This document shows positions 43,637 through 51,522 of a DNA stretch of 64,000 nt, one piece after another. This stretch comes from JACVRW01 sp036407035 (lineage in GTDB: Bacteria > Actinomycetota > Thermoleophilia > Solirubrobacterales > Thermoleophilaceae), in NCBI GenBank assembly GCA_036407035.1, contig DASXAA010000164.1:11560-75559 (forward strand). The letters are read 5' to 3'. The stretch's first letter is position 1. Each line of letters begins with the position of its first letter. The notes beneath the pieces are model-generated. The model saw only the letters and a program-made list of their open reading frames with translations, made no database searches and was not told where the DNA came from. A program made the position numbers and the translations under genes.

Positions 43637-44730
43637 AGACGCGCGCCGCGCTCTTCCGCGCGATCGGGGCTCCGCTGGAGGTCCGCGACATCGAGGTGGA
43701 GGAGCCGGGCCCCGGCGACGTGCTCGTCCGCATGGCCGCGATCGGCATATGCGGCAGCGACCTGCACATCGTGCGGGGGGAGTGGCAGCGTCCGACGCCG
43801 ATGGTCCTGGGGCACGAGGGCAGCGGCGTGATCGAGGCCGTCGGCCGCGGGGTCGAGGCGCTGGCGCCGGGCGATCGCGTCGTGCTGTCGTGGGCGCCGG
43901 GCTGCGGCGAGTGCGGGCCCTGCGCTCGCGGGCGCCCGGCGGCCTGCACGCGGCTGCGCGCCGCGATGGGAGCCGGGACGCTGCCCGACGGGTCCACCCG
44001 CCTCTCGCTCGCGGGCGAGCCCGTCTACCGGATGACGGCGACCGGGGCGATGTCGGAGCTCGTGCTGCTGCCGGAGTCGTCCGCGCTGCCCTGCCCGCCC
44101 GGCCTTCCGTTCGAGCAGGCGGCGCTGCTCGGCTGCGCCGCCCTCACCGGCGTGGGGGCCGTGTTGAACGCGGCCCACCAGGCGCCTGGGGCGACCGCGC
44201 TCGTCATCGGGGCGGGCGGCGTCGGGCAGTTCGCCGTCCAGGGCGCCAGGCTCGCGGGCGCCGCTCGCGTGATCGCCGTGGACCCGGTCGCCGCGCGGCG
44301 GCAGCTGGCGCTCGACGTCGGGGCCACCTCGGCGTGCTCGCCGGACGAGGTCGGCGCTGTGGTGGCCGAGGCGGCCGAGGAGGGCGTCGACTACGCCTAC
44401 GACGCCGTCGGCTCCCCGGCGACGGCCCAGTTGGCGCTCGAGCACACGCGCCCGGGCGGGGTCGCGGTGCTGATCGGCATGCCCCCGGCCGGCGCCCGGC
44501 TCGATCTCGACCCCGCGCACTTCACGCAGCGGGAGAAGACGCTGATCGGGACGATCTACGGCTCCGAGGACCCAGCCGTCGGACTTCCGAAGCTGATCGC
44601 CGAGGTGGAGCGAGGGGGCCTCGCGCTGCAGCCGCTCGTCGGGCCCGTCTTCGCGCTCGACGACGCGCAGGAGGCCGTGGAAGCGAGCCTGGCGGGCGAG
44701 CCCAAGCGGGTGCTGGTGTCACCGGTGTGA
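43633..44730 (+). CDS. Zinc-dependent alcohol/sugar dehydrogenase (MDR family)
   Basis: The 365-residue medium-chain dehydrogenase has catalytic zinc ligands in 'GICGSDLH' and 'GHEGSG', the structural-zinc cysteines 'CGECGPCARGRPAAC', and NAD motif 'VIGAGGVGQFAVQGA' with the acidic 'VIAVDPVAARR' that favours NAD. GTG 43633 forms GTGA with the ATPase stop; it ends in GTGA with the lactonase-like gene. Immediately before a putative apionolactonase it is a candidate for oxidising the free sugar to its lactone, as some MDR glucose dehydrogenases do. Confidence 0.88.
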   Translation: MKTRAALFRAIGAPLEVRDIEVEEPGPGDVLVRMAAIGICGSDLHIVRGEWQRPTPMVLGHEGSGVIEAVGRGVEALAPGDRVVLSWAPGCGECGPCARGRPAACTRLRAAMGAGTLPDGSTRLSLAGEPVYRMTATGAMSELVLLPESSALPCPPGLPFEQAALLGCAALTGVGAVLNAAHQAPGATALVIGAGGVGQFAVQGARLAGAARVIAVDPVAARRQLALDVGATSACSPDEVGAVVAEAAEEGVDYAYDAVGSPATAQLALEHTRPGGVAVLIGMPPAGARLDLDPAHFTQREKTLIGTIYGSEDPAVGLPKLIAEVERGGLALQPLVGPVFALDDAQEAVEASLAGEPKRVLVSPV

Positions 44731-46583
44731 GCGCTCTCGCCGCGGGTCCGCTGACGGCTCGGCTCGACGGCGTCGATCTCGTCGAGGTTCGCGTCGGCCG
44801 CACCGAGGTCGTACGCCGGGTCGGCGTCAGAGTGAGAGACCCTGACTGGGAGACCGTGCGGCCGGCCGTCCACGACGCCGCCGTCCGCGAGCGCCCGGAC
44901 GGGTTCGCATGCGGCCTCCGCGCCCGCCACCGGAGCGGCCCGCTCGACTTCTCGTGGCACGGGTCGGTGGCGGGGGCGCGCGACGGCTCACTCGTCTACG
45001 AGATGAGCGGGCGGGCGCTCTCCGCGTTCGGCTACGGACGGATCGGCATCTGCGTGCTCCACCCACCCAGCGTTGCCGGCAGGTCCTACCGGGCGCACAC
45101 GCGCGACGGACCCACAGCGGGCAGGCTGCCCGAGCTCGTCGCTCCGCAACCGATCACCGCCGGAGTGGCCAGTCCCCTCGTGCCCGCATTCACGCGACTC
45201 GAGATCGACCTCGAGCCCGACCTGACGGTCCTCTTCGAGCTCGACGGAGACCTGTTCGAGCTGGAGGACCAGCGCAACTGGGCCGACGGGTCGTTCAAGA
45301 CCTACTCCACGCCGGTCGGGCTCCCCACGCCGTTCCACGCGGAGCCGGGGCTGACGATCCGGCAACGTGTCCGGGCTCGGGTGTCGGGGTCGGCCTGTGC
45401 CCAGCCGCGACGTCCGACGGGGCCGGACCGGCTGCGGCTACGGATCGGCCGTCCGCTCGCGACGAAGCTGCCGCCGGTCGGCCTGTGTCTTGACGCCGAC
45501 GGGCACCGGCCGGACGCGGCCGCCGCCGGCCTACTCCGGGCTCTTGCGCCGGCCCACGTTCGCACCGACATCAAGGCCGACCGTGCGGACGCACAGGAGG
45601 CACTGGCGGGCGCCGCCGAGACGGCGGAAGCGCTCGGGAGCAGGCTCGAGCTGGCGCTGGTGCTCGACGGTGACGAGGCGGACGCCACGAGCGCCCTGCG
45701 CCGGCTCGGCGACCTGGTCGCCGACCTGCCGCTGGAGCGGCTGATCGTCCTCCACCGCCGGGAATGGGTGACCGGCCCCCGCTGGGCAGCGCTCGTGCGT
45801 GCGGAACTCGCCCCGGCCGCGCCGGTGCTGGTCGGGACCAACTTCCACTTCGCGGAGCTGAACCGCGACCGTCCGGACAGCGGTACGGGCGACGGGCTCG
45901 TGTACTCCCTGACGCCCCAGGCGCACGACGACGACGAGGCGACGCTCGTGCACTCGCTGGAGGCGCAGCGGGCGACGGTCGAGACGGCGCGCACCTTCGC
46001 CGCCGGGCGGCCGGTGCACGTCTCGCCGGTTACGCTGAAGCCGCGACTCAACCCGTACGCGACCGCCCCAGCGCCGGGCGCCCCGAACTACGACGAGCGG
46101 CAGCCGTCGCCGTTCGCGGCGGCGTGGACGCTGGGGAGCGTCAAGCACCTCGCCGAGGGAGGCGCCGCGTCGATCACGTACTTCGAGTCGACCGGACCGA
46201 GCGGGATCGTCTTGCGGACCGCGGACGACAATCCGGCGCAGCCCGTCCCCGCCTACTACGTGCTGCGCGACGTCTGCGCCTGGCGCGACCGGGAGCTCGT
46301 CGGCTGCACCTCGTCGGAGCCGCTCGCCGCCGAGGGCCTGCTCGTCCGGATTGGACGGAGCCTGAGCGGATCGGTGGCAAACCTCACGTCGCGACGGCAG
46401 TCGATTCTGCTCGGGCCCTGCGACGCCGACTCAGCCACGGTGCGGATGCTGGATGACCAGACGGCTCCGGGCGATGCGATCGCCGGCGGGCTTCGGCCCC
46501 TCCGCGGAGGCGAGTTGGAGCTCGATCTGCCGCCGTACGCGGTGGCCAGGATCGAGTTCCGTGACGACGATCAAGGGGGGTAA
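44727..46583 (+). CDS. apnL: Putative D-apionate lactonase (apionolactonase-like, three-domain protein)
   Basis: The 618-residue protein appears to have a beta-rich N-terminal domain (~1-235), a TIM-barrel-like middle (~248-520) and a beta C-terminal domain (~525-618), the arrangement I know for D-apionate lactonases. Segments such as 'ELEDQRNWADGSFKTYSTP' (179-197), 'VGLCLDADGHRP' (251-262) and 'GTNFHFAELNRDRP' (370-383) fit that family from memory. It would open apionolactone to apionate in the cytoplasm; there is no signal peptide. GTG 44727 lies in a GTGA overlap. A GH140-like hydrolase, transporter and sugar-acid dehydrogenases in the island support the call. Confidence 0.6.
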   Translation: MSALAAGPLTARLDGVDLVEVRVGRTEVVRRVGVRVRDPDWETVRPAVHDAAVRERPDGFACGLRARHRSGPLDFSWHGSVAGARDGSLVYEMSGRALSAFGYGRIGICVLHPPSVAGRSYRAHTRDGPTAGRLPELVAPQPITAGVASPLVPAFTRLEIDLEPDLTVLFELDGDLFELEDQRNWADGSFKTYSTPVGLPTPFHAEPGLTIRQRVRARVSGSACAQPRRPTGPDRLRLRIGRPLATKLPPVGLCLDADGHRPDAAAAGLLRALAPAHVRTDIKADRADAQEALAGAAETAEALGSRLELALVLDGDEADATSALRRLGDLVADLPLERLIVLHRREWVTGPRWAALVRAELAPAAPVLVGTNFHFAELNRDRPDSGTGDGLVYSLTPQAHDDDEATLVHSLEAQRATVETARTFAAGRPVHVSPVTLKPRLNPYATAPAPGAPNYDERQPSPFAAAWTLGSVKHLAEGGAASITYFESTGPSGIVLRTADDNPAQPVPAYYVLRDVCAWRDRELVGCTSSEPLAAEGLLVRIGRSLSGSVANLTSRRQSILLGPCDADSATVRMLDDQTAPGDAIAGGLRPLRGGELELDLPPYAVARIEFRDDDQGG

Positions 46584-46586
46584 CGA

Positions 46587-47570
46587 ATGCGTGCCGCGAT
46601 GATCAGCCAGCTCGGCCGGCCGCCGGCCGTGGCCGAGACCTCGGACCCGGCGCCGGGCCCCGGGGAGACGCTCGTCGAGGTCATAGCGTCGTCGCTGAAT
46701 CCGATCGACATCAACGTGGGGGCCGGGCGCTTCTTCGCCGGGCACCCGCCGCTGCCGTACGTGCCGGGGTGCGAGGCCGTGGGCCGCGTGCTGAGCTCGG
46801 GAGCGGTGGACCCGGGAACGCTCGTCTGGGTGTTCGGGCAGCGGTTCGGGACCGCGCACAACGGCGGGCTCGCCGATCGCGCGGTCGCTGGCGACGGGGA
46901 CGTAACGGCGCTGCCCGACGGCGCCCCGCCCGCGATCGCCGCGGCGCTCGGCATCGCCGGCGTGGCCGGCTGGCTTCCGCTCAGCTGGCGCGCGCCGGTG
47001 CGCCCCGACGACCGCGTGCTGGTGCTCGGGGCGACCGGCACCGTAGGGCTTGTTGCCGTGCAGACGGCGCGGCTGCTTGGCGCGGGGCATGTCGTCGCCG
47101 CGGGTCGCAGCGCCCAGGGACTGGAGCGGGCTCTCGAGGCCGGCGCGGAGGCCTGCGTCTCACTGGAGGGACAACCGGTAGCGGAGATGGCCCGTCAGTT
47201 CCGCGAAGCGTTCGGCGGACAGGGCCCGACCTATGTGGTCGACCCACTGTGGGGCGAGCCGGTGCAGGCCGCGCTCGAGGCCGCGGCCCCGGGAGCCCGC
47301 ATCGTCAACCTCGGTCAGAGCGCGGGGCCCAGCGCGCAGCTGACCTCGGCGGCGGTGCGCGGGAAGCAGCTCGAGATCTACGGGCACCTGAACTTCGCCG
47401 TGCCGCGGGACGTGCTGGGCGCCGCCCACCGCACGCTGATCGACCACGCGGACGCCGGCCGGCTGCGGATCCCCATCGCCCAGGTCGACCTCGACGACAT
47501 CGGCGCGGCGTGGGAGCGCCAGGCACGGGGAGCGAGCGAGAAGCTCGTGGTGTGGGTCCGCGAGCGCTAG
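46587..47570 (+). CDS. Quinone-oxidoreductase-like MDR protein (zinc-free)
   Basis: The 327-residue MDR enzyme lacks zinc-binding cysteines. It has the family opening 'SLNPIDINVGAGRF', cofactor motif 'VLVLGATGTVGLVAVQTARLLG' in part, and 'VAAGRSAQGLERA', where Arg/Ser suggest NADPH. It may reduce a quinone or an enone/aldehyde. ATG 46587 follows AAGGGGGG and is the last gene of the unit starting at 37095. A broken copy of its C-terminal region lies at 29610-29820. Confidence 0.85.
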   Translation: MRAAMISQLGRPPAVAETSDPAPGPGETLVEVIASSLNPIDINVGAGRFFAGHPPLPYVPGCEAVGRVLSSGAVDPGTLVWVFGQRFGTAHNGGLADRAVAGDGDVTALPDGAPPAIAAALGIAGVAGWLPLSWRAPVRPDDRVLVLGATGTVGLVAVQTARLLGAGHVVAAGRSAQGLERALEAGAEACVSLEGQPVAEMARQFREAFGGQGPTYVVDPLWGEPVQAALEAAAPGARIVNLGQSAGPSAQLTSAAVRGKQLEIYGHLNFAVPRDVLGAAHRTLIDHADAGRLRIPIAQVDLDDIGAAWERQARGASEKLVVWVRER

Positions 47571-47600
47571 GCTGGCCGGTCTCCGCCTCGCGGTGGCGCA

Positions 47601-48233
47601 TCACCGCTGCACCCGCGGGTCCTGGGTGGCGTCGGCATACATGGGCGGGCAGCCGTGATCGATCGCTTCGGGCCGCAGCTCGTAGTGCCAGGGTTCGTTG
47701 ACGTAGACCTGGCACAGCCCGTACCTGGAGCCGTGGTCGGACAGCCACGCCGTGGCATCGAAGGGGCCGATGTCGACAGCGTCCCCCGACACGTGAGCAG
47801 ACGTGTTGGGCGTGGCCACCCATCGGGCAGCTTCCCTCTCTGAGCCGTACTTCGAGACCGCCTCCTGGAGGAGGTGCTCCTGGTACTGCGGGGAACGCCA
47901 GCCGCTGTCGACGAAGAGCTCGACGCCGTCGTCCGCGGCTGCGGTTGCAGCCTGGCGCAGGGCATCGAGGAGAGCCGGGTGAATGTTGGCCACGCCCGGA
48001 ATCTCGTCATCGAAGACCGTCGTGCCTTCGGGGACGGCCCCGTCAGCCTCGCCAAGTGCACCACGGTGCTCACCGCGAAGGGCGTGGATCGCCGATGCGG
48101 CAGTCGAGGACGAGGACGCCAGTAACTGGGAGCCGACGGCCGCGGCGATCGCCGCGAGGACGAACAGCAGGCCGGCGACACGGAGCCTGCTGGTCCGGCG
48201 GGTCGTTGGTCGTGCCGGTTCGCTGTGGGTCAT
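47601..48233 (-). CDS. VanY-like D-alanyl-D-alanine carboxypeptidase
   Basis: The 210-residue protein has one N-terminal membrane segment (~20-40) and an extracytoplasmic peptidase M15B domain: 'DSGWRSPQYQEHLL', zinc motif 'SAHVSGDAVDIGP' (SxHxxGxAxD) and 'EPWHYEL' with the last histidine. It trims the terminal D-Ala from peptidoglycan stems. The gene is divergent from a VanR/VanS-like pair with an 87-base gap holding CGATATGC direct repeats, so it is likely their target. Confidence 0.85.
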   Translation of the reverse strand: MTHSEPARPTTRRTSRLRVAGLLFVLAAIAAAVGSQLLASSSSTAASAIHALRGEHRGALGEADGAVPEGTTVFDDEIPGVANIHPALLDALRQAATAAADDGVELFVDSGWRSPQYQEHLLQEAVSKYGSEREAARWVATPNTSAHVSGDAVDIGPFDATAWLSDHGSRYGLCQVYVNEPWHYELRPEAIDHGCPPMYADATQDPRVQR

Positions 48234-48280
48234 GCCCTCCAGTCAAGGCAGCGCGGTGTTGCCGGCACGTATGCGGTTTT

Positions 48281-48299
48281 CGATATGCCGACGATATGC
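48281..48299 (+). promoter_or_regulatory. CGATATGC direct repeats (putative response-regulator site)
   Basis: CGATATGC occurs at 48281-48288 and 48292-48299, an 11-base step matching the one-turn spacing used by OmpR-family regulators. A weaker CGTATGC precedes it at 48268. The site is in the divergent gap between vanY-like and regulator genes and close before the regulator start (48321). Confidence 0.4.
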
Positions 48300-48320
48300 G
48301 CCGGCTCGTAGCATCCGGGC

Positions 48321-49004
48321 ATGCGTGTCTTGCTCGTTGAGGACGAGCCCTACATGGCGGACGCCATCCGCGACGGCCTACGCCTGGAAGCGATCGCGGC
48401 CGACATCGCCGGGGACGGCGACACGGCTCTCGAGCTGCTGAGCGTCAACGCCTATGACATCGCCGTCCTCGATCGCGACATCCCCGGGCCCTCCGGTGAC
48501 GAGATCGCCGAACGCATCGTCGCCTCCGGAAACGGCATGCCGATCCTCATGCTCACCGCTGCCGACCGGCTCGACGACAAGGCCTCCGGGTTCGAGCTCG
48601 GCGCCGACGACTACCTCACGAAGCCGTTCGAGCTCAAAGAGCTCGTGCTCAGGCTCAGAGCGCTCGACCGCAGGCGTGCACACAACAGGCCGCCTGTGCG
48701 AGAGATCGCGGGCCTGCGGCTGGACCCGTTCCGCCGCGAGGTCTACCGCGACGGCCGCTACGTCGCGCTCACGCGCAAGCAGTTCGCGGTGCTCGACGTT
48801 CTCGTCGCTGCCGAAGGCGGTGTCGTCAGCGCCGAAGAGCTCCTGAAACGGGCGTGGGATGAGAACGCGGACCCGTTCACCAACGCCGTGCGCATCACGA
48901 TCTCGGCACTGCGCAAACGCCTCGGCGAACCCTGGATCATCGCTACCGTGCCGGGCGCCGGATACCGCATCAGCACCGGGCGCGAGGGAGGAGACAATGG
49001 ATAG
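48321..49004 (+). CDS. OmpR/VanR-family response regulator
   Basis: The 227-residue protein has a receiver domain with acidic pocket 'VEDE', phospho-acceptor near Asp51 ('IAVLDRDIPGPSG') and 'DDYLTKPFELKEL' lysine, then a winged-helix output domain ('YVALTRKQFAVLDVLVAAEGG', 'VPGAGYRI'). It overlaps the kinase gene by 8 bases. VanR-like by layout and by neighbouring vanY-like gene; vancomycin itself need not be the signal. Confidence 0.9.
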   Translation: MRVLLVEDEPYMADAIRDGLRLEAIAADIAGDGDTALELLSVNAYDIAVLDRDIPGPSGDEIAERIVASGNGMPILMLTAADRLDDKASGFELGADDYLTKPFELKELVLRLRALDRRRAHNRPPVREIAGLRLDPFRREVYRDGRYVALTRKQFAVLDVLVAAEGGVVSAEELLKRAWDENADPFTNAVRITISALRKRLGEPWIIATVPGAGYRISTGREGGDNG

Positions 49005-50109
49005 AGCCCCCGGCCTCAGCGTTCGCCTCAAGCTCACCCTCAGTTACGCCGGGTTCCTCATGCTCGCAGGCGCCCTGCTCCTCGCGGTCGTGTGGGTGTT
49101 CCTGCTTCGCTACGTACCCGACGGTGGGGCCCTACGACCACCCGGCGGCTTCGGTCCCACCCGCTCCGACCTCCTTGACGCCTTCACTCCGAAGGCGGCC
49201 ATCGCGCTGGCGGCCCTGCTGGTGTTCGGTCTCGTGGGTGGGTGGCTTCTCGCCGGGCAGATGCTCGCCCCCCTGACTCGCATCACCGACGCGACACGCT
49301 TCGCCGCGACCGGATCGCTCGCCCACCGAATCCGGCTCGAGGGCCGCAGCGATGAGTTCCGCGAGCTCGCCGACGCCTTCGACACCATGCTCGCGCGCCT
49401 CGAAGCACAGGTCGCCGAACAGCGGCGATTCGCCGCCAACGCCTCCCACGAGCTGCGCACCCCGCTGGCCGTCACGCAGACGCTTCTCGACGTGGCGCAG
49501 AAGGATCCGACCCGCGACAACGGCGAACTCGTCGACCGCCTCCGCGCCGTCAACACCCGAGCGATCGACCTGACCGAAGCATTGCTCCTGCTCAGCCGCG
49601 CCGACCAGCGGTCCTTCATCCCGGAACACGTCGACCTGTCCCTCATGGCCGAGGAAACCGCCGAGACCCTCCTCCCCCTGGCAGAGGAACGCGGGGTCAC
49701 CATCGAGACCTCTGGCGACATGGCCCCCGCCATCGGCTCACCCGCCCTCCTGCTGCAGATGACGACAAACCTCGTGCACAACGCGATCGTCCACAACCTG
49801 CCCGACCAGGGGAACGTGTGGGTCACGGCCAGCGTTCACGCCGAGACCGTGGCGCTCACCGTCGAGAACACCGGCGAGAAGCTCACCCCACAGCTGATCA
49901 CCACGCTCGCCGAGCCGTTTCAGCGCGGCACTCAACGCATACGCACCGACCAGGCAGGCGTCGGCCTCGGCCTGGCGATCGTCAAGAGCATCACCCAAGC
50001 ACACGACGGAGTCCTCAGCCTCGCTGCCCGGGCCGCCGGGGGACTCCGCGTCACGGTGGAGCTGCCCGCCGCCGTTGCGCTCAGGTTGATGCCAGGAGGA
50101 GATCCCTAG
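48997..50109 (+). CDS. VanS-like sensor histidine kinase
   Basis: The 370-residue protein has two membrane segments (~15-38 and ~63-86) flanking a short extracytoplasmic loop, HAMP (~90-140), phospho-acceptor in 'FAANASHELRTPLAV', N box 'TNLVHNAIVH' and 'GVGLGLAIVKSI'. The small sensor loop suggests sensing within or near the membrane. ATG 48997 follows GGGAGGAG and overlaps the response-regulator stop. It ends overlapping (4 bases) a convergent gene. Confidence 0.9.
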   Translation: MDRAPGLSVRLKLTLSYAGFLMLAGALLLAVVWVFLLRYVPDGGALRPPGGFGPTRSDLLDAFTPKAAIALAALLVFGLVGGWLLAGQMLAPLTRITDATRFAATGSLAHRIRLEGRSDEFRELADAFDTMLARLEAQVAEQRRFAANASHELRTPLAVTQTLLDVAQKDPTRDNGELVDRLRAVNTRAIDLTEALLLLSRADQRSFIPEHVDLSLMAEETAETLLPLAEERGVTIETSGDMAPAIGSPALLLQMTTNLVHNAIVHNLPDQGNVWVTASVHAETVALTVENTGEKLTPQLITTLAEPFQRGTQRIRTDQAGVGLGLAIVKSITQAHDGVLSLAARAAGGLRVTVELPAAVALRLMPGGDP

Positions 50110-51026
50110 GGCGTGCGCTCCACGACGCCGTGCTCCTCGAAGTCGTAGATCGTGTTGTTGATTCGCAGACCGTCGACCGCCCCCGAGAAGGAGAAGTCAC
50201 GCCCCTTCGTGACCGCCGCGGTGAAGATCCTGGGCGGCTCCCCGCCGTCGTCGAGGAACGCCTTCAGCTCGGCGAAACTGCATAGCGTGCCGCTGAGGTT
50301 GCACTGCGTGAAGGCGGCGCCGGTGCCGCCCCATTGCCCGGTCGTCGTGGCGTCGATGTACGGGCTCCAGCGGTTGGCCGGACTGTTCGCGGGGACGTAG
50401 ACGAGCGATGCGAAGGTGCTGGGGGACGACGCCAGGTTCGGGTTGACCTCGAACGTGATCGACGGCATGTTCGCGCTGCCGCCGCCGGCGGTGATGTTCT
50501 CCCCCGTAGTGAAGACGTGGAACCCGACGGCGGACACGCTCAGGAAGCTGTCGCCGACGAAGTCGACCTCGTTGCCGAAGGCGACGCGCTCGGCAGTGCC
50601 GAAGGCGGGTGGACCGGACACACTCAGGTTCAGGCTCCCCCGGCCGAACGGCGGCGAAGAGGGCTCCGAGGTTGCCGGGCCCGAGCGCAGGGCAGCGACG
50701 GGCGAGCCGACGACGCCGCGGTTCATCACCCCCCAGTTGCCGGCCGTCTGCGTCGGACCGGGCTCGCCCCTGTCGCCCTTCGGCCCCGCAGGTCCGGCCG
50801 GTCCCCTCTCCGCGCGTTCGCTCAGCGCCCGCCGAAGCCGCCTCTCGAGGCGATCCCGGGTGATCGTGAATCGCCTGAGATCCCCGTGCCTGATCGTGCC
50901 GTTACGGATGTCCCTGCTGCGAATCGTGCCGTCCTTGATCTGCCTGCTGGTAATGAGCGAGCCGGCGGTCGCGGTGGCGGCACCCGCGATCAGCGCTACG
51001 GCGACGCAGGTGAGTACAAGCTTCAT
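50106..51026 (-). CDS. Exported protein with repeat stalk and collagen-like segment
   Basis: The 306-residue protein has a signal peptide (cleavage near residue 22), then short 'SRQIKDGTIRSRDIRNGTIRH' type repeats (~25-50), a basic helical stretch, a collagen-like 'GPAGPAGPKGDRGEPGP' (~75-92) and a beta-rich C-terminal domain (~95-306) with one cysteine pair ('QCNLSGTLC'). The design suggests a trimeric stalked surface protein. Function unknown; I associate this type with Thermoleophilia. Confidence 0.75.
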   Translation of the reverse strand: MKLVLTCVAVALIAGAATATAGSLITSRQIKDGTIRSRDIRNGTIRHGDLRRFTITRDRLERRLRRALSERAERGPAGPAGPKGDRGEPGPTQTAGNWGVMNRGVVGSPVAALRSGPATSEPSSPPFGRGSLNLSVSGPPAFGTAERVAFGNEVDFVGDSFLSVSAVGFHVFTTGENITAGGGSANMPSITFEVNPNLASSPSTFASLVYVPANSPANRWSPYIDATTTGQWGGTGAAFTQCNLSGTLCSFAELKAFLDDGGEPPRIFTAAVTKGRDFSFSGAVDGLRINNTIYDFEEHGVVERTP

Positions 51027-51386
51027 GAGGGCCTCCCACTCTCGTCCGAGCTGTACGGACGCCCCGCCATCCGCAGTCCGGATCAGACTTGCGCAATAGT
51101 GAGGATACGCTATCCAATCATGCGCCGATTGTCACGATCGACAGGCTCCGGCGCCGCGGACGGGCAGCGCGAGAAGTCGCACGCGTCGGCATACCCCGGC
51201 CGGATGTGCGCGCTGCGGACATGGGACGCGCGGCCGCCCACCTGTGTCGCGCCCGTGAGTGAGCCCACAGCGATCGCTCACCCTCAGCGGGCGAGAACCG
51301 AGCGATCCAAGGACGCAGGGAGCGACGCGTGCTACGCACGCGAGCGACCGAGGACGCAGGAGCGCCACGGTTCGCAGCCCGCTGAA
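51027..51386. other. Intergenic region with promoter and structured repeats, no gene
   Basis: This 360-base gap lies between the exported-protein start and tRNA-His. The left ~100 bases should hold the promoter of the exported-protein gene (AT-rich stretch about 51090-51120). The right ~110 bases hold the inverted and direct repeats described separately. No open frame with coding character was seen on either strand. Confidence 0.5.
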
Positions 51387-51394
51387 GGTGAGCG
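51275..51394. repeat. Long inverted repeat enclosing a direct repeat and hairpin, reaching into tRNA-His
   Basis: Arms at 51275-51292 and 51377-51394 are complementary in 17 of 18 positions, and weaker pairing continues inward (GAGAACCG with CGGTTCGC). The right arm includes the last bases of the tRNA acceptor stem. Inside lie a near-direct repeat (51301-51323 and 51343-51363, both with GGACGCAGG) and a GCGTGC-TAC-GCACGC hairpin at 51327-51341. It may be a REP-like element or the processed 3' trailer/terminator of the tRNA. Confidence 0.6.
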
Positions 51395-51460
51395 ACGGGA
51401 CTCGAACCCGCGACCGCCTGGACCACAACCAGGAGCTCTACCTGCTGAGCTACGCCCACC
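51387..51460 (-). tRNA. tRNA-His (GTG)
   Basis: The minus strand folds as a cloverleaf: acceptor GTGGGCG paired with CGCTCAC, D arm with TAGCTCAGC, anticodon stem CCTGG/CCAGG around loop TTGTGGT (anticodon GTG), and T arm with GGTTCGAGTCC. A G precedes the first base pair opposite discriminator C73, the histidine-specific G-1. CCA is not encoded. Confidence 0.93.
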
Positions 51461-51522
51461 ACGCGGCCGGTCCGCCCGGACCGACGGTCGGAATCTAGCA
51501 GCGGGCCGGGTAGTCTCCGGAC

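Noticed and set aside
47601..50109. Vancomycin resistance operon
   Set aside because: vanH, vanA/ligase and vanX genes are absent; only the regulator pair and a carboxypeptidase are present.
51275..51394. CRISPR array
   Set aside because: There are only two imperfect copies of a direct repeat inside an inverted repeat, no regular spacers and no cas genes.
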